9,555 nt of DNA from an uncultured Phycisphaerae bacterium (GTDB lineage Bacteria; Planctomycetota; Phycisphaerae; Phycisphaerales; SM1A02), in contig CALCOW010000523.1 of assembly GCA_937899935.1 (NCBI GenBank), positions 1-9,555 on the forward strand, written 5' to 3'. Each line of letters starts with the position of its first letter. The stretch's first letter is position 1. The notes under the pieces were generated by a model that was not told where the DNA came from, searched no databases, and saw only the letters and a list, made by a program, of their open reading frames with translations. The position numbers were made by a program, and so were the translations under genes. This document shows, piece after piece, positions 5,889 to 9,555 of the stretch.

Positions 5889-7156
5889 ATTGCTTCAGGT
5901 GGCGTACCGGTCAGTGAAATCAAGAAGGCCTTGAGATCCGCTCGCTCCTGATCCGTCAGGCCCAGCGGCTCCAAGATCGCCTCCTGATGGTGCCCTGGAA
6001 AGATCGCACCTTCAAGTGTCGAGTAGTACGTCAATACTTCTTCAAGGGTGTCGAACTGGCCATTGTGCATGTAGGGTGCAGTCAAAGCGACATTGCGTAA
6101 GGATGGCGTACGCATTTGCCCCCACAGCTCAGGACCCACGACCAAACGATCGGCCAGCTGCGCCTGCTTGTTCGTGGCATCATCACTAAACGAACCGCTG
6201 GCTCGAAATGGATTCGCTTGAAGTTTCTGCACCCCGCCAAAACGGCCAGGCAGCTGCATCACATCCCCATCATTACCAACAATACCAACCGAGTGAAACT
6301 CGCTGTCTGACAACAGAGGCCCAACATGACACATGCGACAGTTGGCCGCACCAACAAACAAGGCCGCTCCCCGAACGGCGGCAGGCGTCATGCCCTCTGG
6401 CAAGGTCGTGCGTCCTTGTTCAAGGCCTTGCATGTAAAGATCAAACGGTGAAGGCCCGGTTAACAACTTACGCTCATAGGCCGCAATCGCTTTGCCAACG
6501 TTGACAAAAATTTTATTCGCAAGAGCCTGATCTTCTGCAGACATTGAGGCCCACGCATCACGTTCCTCGGGACGATCAAAGCGAGGTGTTCCATGCGCCG
6601 GCCATTCAACAACTTCACTTGGCGTCGGCAATGAACCAAATACTTTTTCGTACGCTTGACGCAACGACTTGTCTTGAATCAATAACCGAGCAACGGCCAC
6701 ACGGTCGCCATTCATTTCCTGCGGACTTTCAATTGGCTCAAGCGCTTGGCCCCACAACGTATCAATGCGACCATCCCAGTAAAACCAACGATGGTGCGAC
6801 GCGTTGAGCAAGGTCGGCGTGTTGCGATTAATCAGACCAACCCCTTGCGCCAGTTTTCGCCCATCGGTAAATGCCTTGTTTGGATCATGACAAGAAGTAC
6901 AGTTCAACGATCCACTTCCGCTGAGACGGGGGTCAAAGAACAAATGGTGCCCTAAGGCAACGGCTTCTTCACGATTTGCATAAGCATTGGTGGCGTCAAC
7001 AGAAAGTGCTGGCAAGTTGGCATGCCGACGAAGACGCGTCTGTTGGGTTGGCGTCAACGGTGCTGAGTTCGTCGTCCCATCCTCTTGTGCCTGCACGACC
7101 ACAACCACCGGTGTGGCCAGCACCACCAGCGCTGCTATTCGAAGAAAACAACGCAC
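5822..7156 (-). CDS. Secreted di-heme cytochrome c peroxidase / MauG-family protein
   Basis: Members of this family are periplasmic di-heme c-type enzymes that either reduce hydrogen peroxide or, like MauG and MbnH, oxidise residues in partner proteins. The 444-residue product begins with a signal peptide (residues 1 to about 23, a long Val/Ala core ending VQAQ). Two heme attachment motifs are visible, CTSCH (86-90) and CRMCH (273-277). Other family marks are LFFDPRLSGSG (72-82), RNTPTLLN (111-118), FYWDGR (125-130) followed by PIESPQEM, and RTPSLRN-ALTAPYMHNG (349-366), the C-terminal loop in which M363 is a possible axial ligand. The Ser-rich tail (434-444) is low complexity. The start is GTG at 7156, inside the preceding lipoprotein gene (22-bp overlap), suggesting translational coupling. 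The 3' end overlaps coaB. Peroxidase and MauG-like function cannot be told apart from sequence alone. Confidence 0.92.
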   Translation of the reverse strand: MRCFLRIAALVVLATPVVVVVQAQEDGTTNSAPLTPTQQTRLRRHANLPALSVDATNAYANREEAVALGHHLFFDPRLSGSGSLNCTSCHDPNKAFTDGRKLAQGVGLINRNTPTLLNASHHRWFYWDGRIDTLWGQALEPIESPQEMNGDRVAVARLLIQDKSLRQAYEKVFGSLPTPSEVVEWPAHGTPRFDRPEERDAWASMSAEDQALANKIFVNVGKAIAAYERKLLTGPSPFDLYMQGLEQGRTTLPEGMTPAAVRGAALFVGAANCRMCHVGPLLSDSEFHSVGIVGNDGDVMQLPGRFGGVQKLQANPFRASGSFSDDATNKQAQLADRLVVGPELWGQMRTPSLRNVALTAPYMHNGQFDTLEEVLTYYSTLEGAIFPGHHQEAILEPLGLTDQERADLKAFLISLTGTPPEAIYLSPPAAAEDSSQSATSSSSQ

Positions 7157-7617
7157 TGAGCCCGCTCCGTCACATCATCTTCGGTGATATCAAAGTAGAG
7201 CTCCCAACGGCCTGGCATGTGGAAAAGCATGCCATCCACAAGAAAGACATCGCCATCTTCGGAGGTCACCTGCGGCACCACATTCATGCCATGACCATGA
7301 TGCGGCATCGCCGCATCGGCAAAGAGCACCACCTTGTCGGTCTCGATGACTGATCCGTTTGGACGCATGACCTGCACTTCTAAATCACACAGTTCATTGA
7401 CCAAAAGCGGATCTGGCCTCGGCTTGAATCGAACCAAGTAACCACCAGCATTGCTTTCGATGACATGTCCTTGCGATGGTTTTTTTATTTGGGCTTGGCT
7501 CTCGACCGCCGGTGCTTGCTCAGGCGGACTGGCGCAACTAACCAGGGTGATCGCTGCACCGACAAGAATCAAACTGTAAACGATGGCCAAGATGTGTGTG
7601 AGGTTCTTCAATGCCAA
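7135..7617 (-). CDS. YtkA-like-domain lipoprotein with HHGHGM motif
   Basis: The product is a small exported lipoprotein with a YtkA/FixH-like beta-sandwich domain. From a TTG start at 7617 it is 160 residues: a hydrophobic segment (7-27) ends in the lipobox LVSC, so C28 would be lipidated. A Pro/Gln-rich linker precedes the domain (about 50-160), which shows MPHHGHGMN (104-112) and GMLFHMPGRWELYFD (129-143), both typical of YtkA-like proteins. The His and Met residues suggest metal, perhaps copper, binding. Two further cysteines (C77, C155) might form a disulfide, and W138 is the only tryptophan. The start is uncertain: no good ribosome site was found, and the frame stays open to an ATG at 7785, but that start would bury the signal sequence behind 56 residues and overlap the NHL gene by about 125 bp. 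It lies between the NHL gene (43-bp gap) and the di-heme cytochrome gene (22-bp overlap). Confidence 0.82.
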   Translation of the reverse strand: MALKNLTHILAIVYSLILVGAAITLVSCASPPEQAPAVESQAQIKKPSQGHVIESNAGGYLVRFKPRPDPLLVNELCDLEVQVMRPNGSVIETDKVVLFADAAMPHHGHGMNVVPQVTSEDGDVFLVDGMLFHMPGRWELYFDITEDDVTERAQCVVFFE

Positions 7618-7660
7618 GATTGTAGGGGGCCCAATGCTCAATGAGGAAACCGGCTCGTGT

Positions 7661-9555
7661 TTAATCTTCAGTGATGGGGCGTGGCCTGCGTGAGGGGGTA
7701 TACGAGCGGCCAAGTCCGAAGGTGACCAGCCATTGCCCCTGAGGGGACCATATCTGCCCTCGGTGATTGCCGTCATCGAGAACAATCAAGTTGCCCTCTT
7801 GATTACGAATGATGCCTGCGGGCTTAAACATCTGATCGACTTCAAAGCCCCGACCGCCGGGTCCTTCGATGCGCTGAACAACGTTTCCATCGGCCGTATC
7901 AAAGACGACGATCTGCCCGGCCGCCCGATCAGTTACATACGCCTTGTTGTCAAACACCGTCACGCCGAAGGGATACTCAAGGACCGATGGGCCTCCAAAG
8001 CTCGCTTGATACTGACCCTCTGGGTTAAACACAAGAACGTTTTGCTGAGCACTATCAACGACATAGATCATGCCTGCTTCATCAATCGCCAGTGCGGTTG
8101 GGCGACTTAAGGACGGGGTGCCCTCTGAACTCTGGCCAAACCGCCGACTTTCCGCACCACCTGGCTCCAAGACAAGAATCTCAGCGTTGGCTTGATCAAT
8201 AATCAAGCGACGCCCATCCTGATCAATCACCATGGCGCCGGGCCACAAACCACGCTTCCCACTGGCGCTTGGGTCTTCACCAAGTTCACGATTGGTGACC
8301 AAGCGACTGAGAAGCGGATCAAACCGAATTGGATCTTGGGGCGACCAGTCCAATTGAAACTGAGCCAGGCGCGCTGTTGACGGATCAAGCACATCAACCT
8401 TTTTGCCGTTGATGGCAATTCCACTGAGATCCATAAATTGCCCCGCACCAGTGCCACGCATGCCAAACTGTGTGATCAGGATTGGTTCTTGCCCAGTCAT
8501 TCGAAAGACGTACACCTGATGGGTCTCAGGGTCAGGAATCACAAGCAGTTCACCTGAAGTAGAGGGGTGTGCACCAAAATGGGTCTTGGTTTCTTGAGCC
8601 AGCACACCTTGCGGCCCTGTCGCAGCAGTCAATGGGGGGCCAGGTTCAAAGATCTGCATACGATCTTCAAGACCCTCCACAATCAACGCCCACTTTCCAT
8701 CCGGAGAGACCACGAATTGATCTGGGTAGTGCAGTTTGCCTTCACCTTGATGTGGTATCAACGCGTGTTTGCCCCACATGCCGCGACTTTGGCCACCCAT
8801 GTCAAAAACCTGCACACGATGATTGCGCCGCTCGGTGACATAGATCAAGCCATCGATAATCTGTACGGCGGTTGGTTCATCAAGCATGCTGGGATACATG
8901 CCCCACTGCCCAACCACCAAAGCCGAACTCTCTTCTTGATCAAAGTCTTGCGGCTGCACAATCAGGAGCCGGTGGTTACCCGTATCACAAACCACCAACT
9001 GTCCGTCATCTGACACCGCTAGACCCGTGGGCCTTTTCAAGGGCCTCTCTTTGGGGCCTTGCCAATACCCTTGCAGTGTGCCATCAAGACCATACTTCGC
9101 AACACGATGCTGCCCGGTATCCGCGACGTAGAGAACCCCGCGCTTCTCATCAAGGGCCAACCCGCCCGGCGCCAAGAGTTCTCCAGGCCCACCCCAAGTT
9201 GCCAACGGCTGCCCCCACGCATCCAGCACCACCACCTGATCTCTCTGAGCATCGGCCACATACAAACGCTGATCACTGCCAGTGGCCAGCGCCGAAGGCT
9301 GGCCCACCTCATCAAAGATGGTCAGCACCATGGCGTCTTCAAATTGCCCATCCTGAGCACCTAGCACGCTGACACCGTTGCGATCTGCGACGATCACGCT
9401 CTGGGCTCCCGTCTCGTCGGCGGGCAGAATCACCGCTGATCGCGGCATGTCCAGATCACCAACGGTCTCGGTGTAGGTCCAACCAGTGGCCGCCGGCGAT
9501 TGCCCCCACGTGGCGTGCACAGGCGACCAGAGCACAAGAGCGGCGCCAACCAGCC
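7661..9555 (-). CDS. Secreted NHL-repeat beta-propeller protein, 5' end outside the window
   Basis: The gene enters from the right edge. The frame is open through the last base, and the residues coded there (LVGAALVLW, then SPVHA) look like the hydrophobic core and cleavage site of a signal peptide, so the true start is beyond 9555 and the GTG at 9535 is probably internal. At least 624 residues follow. NHL-type blades (pattern: P-x-G-[LI]-A, then [LV]YV-D-x-x-x-x-R/Q-V-V/x-[VK][FY]) recur at about residues 80-104, 123-153, 168-193, 219-244, 270-296, 326-345, 369-393, 431-457, 478-503, 521-545 and 571-597, counted from 9535. Eleven or twelve blades fit two six-bladed propellers joined near 300-320. 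Such proteins often serve as extracellular binding scaffolds; some are enzymes. No catalytic residues could be assigned. The YtkA-like lipoprotein and di-heme cytochrome genes follow on the same strand, so a shared extracytoplasmic role is likely. Confidence 0.85.
   Translation of the reverse strand, partial: LVGAALVLWSPVHATWGQSPAATGWTYTETVGDLDMPRSAVILPADETGAQSVIVADRNGVSVLGAQDGQFEDAMVLTIFDEVGQPSALATGSDQRLYVADAQRDQVVVLDAWGQPLATWGGPGELLAPGGLALDEKRGVLYVADTGQHRVAKYGLDGTLQGYWQGPKERPLKRPTGLAVSDDGQLVVCDTGNHRLLIVQPQDFDQEESSALVVGQWGMYPSMLDEPTAVQIIDGLIYVTERRNHRVQVFDMGGQSRGMWGKHALIPHQGEGKLHYPDQFVVSPDGKWALIVEGLEDRMQIFEPGPPLTAATGPQGVLAQETKTHFGAHPSTSGELLVIPDPETHQVYVFRMTGQEPILITQFGMRGTGAGQFMDLSGIAINGKKVDVLDPSTARLAQFQLDWSPQDPIRFDPLLSRLVTNRELGEDPSASGKRGLWPGAMVIDQDGRRLIIDQANAEILVLEPGGAESRRFGQSSEGTPSLSRPTALAIDEAGMIYVVDSAQQNVLVFNPEGQYQASFGGPSVLEYPFGVTVFDNKAYVTDRAAGQIVVFDTADGNVVQRIEGPGGRGFEVDQMFKPAGIIRNQEGNLIVLDDGNHRGQIWSPQGQWLVTFGLGRSYTPSRRPRPITED

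Noticed and set aside
8567..9013. Plus-strand frames of 89-166 codons opposite the NHL gene
   Set aside because: They are antisense to an obvious repeat protein; the repeated DNA creates long open frames on the other strand without any family resemblance.
7661..9555. DNA-level tandem repeat or CRISPR-like array in the NHL gene
   Set aside because: The repetition is at protein level (propeller blades) with diverged DNA and no constant repeat or spacer units.
1..9555. tRNA, rRNA, insertion sequence, CRISPR or phage attachment site
   Set aside because: I found no cloverleaf, rRNA signature, transposase frame, terminal inverted repeats or repeat-spacer pattern by eye. Small non-coding RNAs cannot be excluded without a covariance-model search.

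Overview
The window looks like a bacterial chromosome or metagenome fragment of moderate GC content, roughly 50%. Three things point to the Planctomycetota, probably the Phycisphaerae: a free-standing CoaB domain instead of a CoaBC fusion, a cluster of PilB/GspE and PilT ATPases, and a secreted NHL-propeller / di-heme cytochrome module. This assignment rests on recalled family resemblance; there is no rRNA or marker gene here to settle it.

Left half, all on the minus strand. Transcription runs from a complete 588-residue PilB/GspE-type assembly ATPase (3077-4843), across a 37-bp gap, into a 371-residue PilT retraction ATPase (1924-3039). A non-coding stretch of about 460 bp follows, with a candidate terminator and a candidate promoter. 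Then comes a second PilB/GspE-type ATPase (63-1463), which stops abruptly just after its His box. It lacks roughly the last 100-130 residues, including the cysteine-rich zinc site, and the last ~83 bp of the window look unrelated to the gene. This is either a chimeric contig end or a real truncation. The two PilB-type proteins both carry N-terminal MshEN-like domains, in which opposite c-di-GMP half-motifs are intact.

Middle. A 388-bp intergenic region (4844-5231) separates the minus-strand ATPase operon from the plus-strand coaB gene (5232-5888), which belongs to coenzyme A biosynthesis. It holds a strong hairpin in the ATPase operon leader, a weak forward promoter candidate, and a cluster of short direct repeats plus a palindrome next to coaB.

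Right half, all on the minus strand and read leftwards. A secreted two-propeller NHL-repeat protein (7661 to beyond 9555, start outside the window) is followed by a YtkA-like lipoprotein with a His/Met-rich motif (7135-7617), then a periplasmic di-heme cytochrome c peroxidase/MauG-family protein (5822-7156). The last two genes overlap by 22 bp and the first two lie 43 bp apart, so the three probably form one operon for an extracytoplasmic redox or metal-related process. The 3' end of the cytochrome gene overlaps the 3' end of coaB by 67 bp on the opposite strand. The most speculative but interesting idea is that this operon parallels methylamine dehydrogenase, where a propeller, a small Trp-bearing partner and MauG cooperate.
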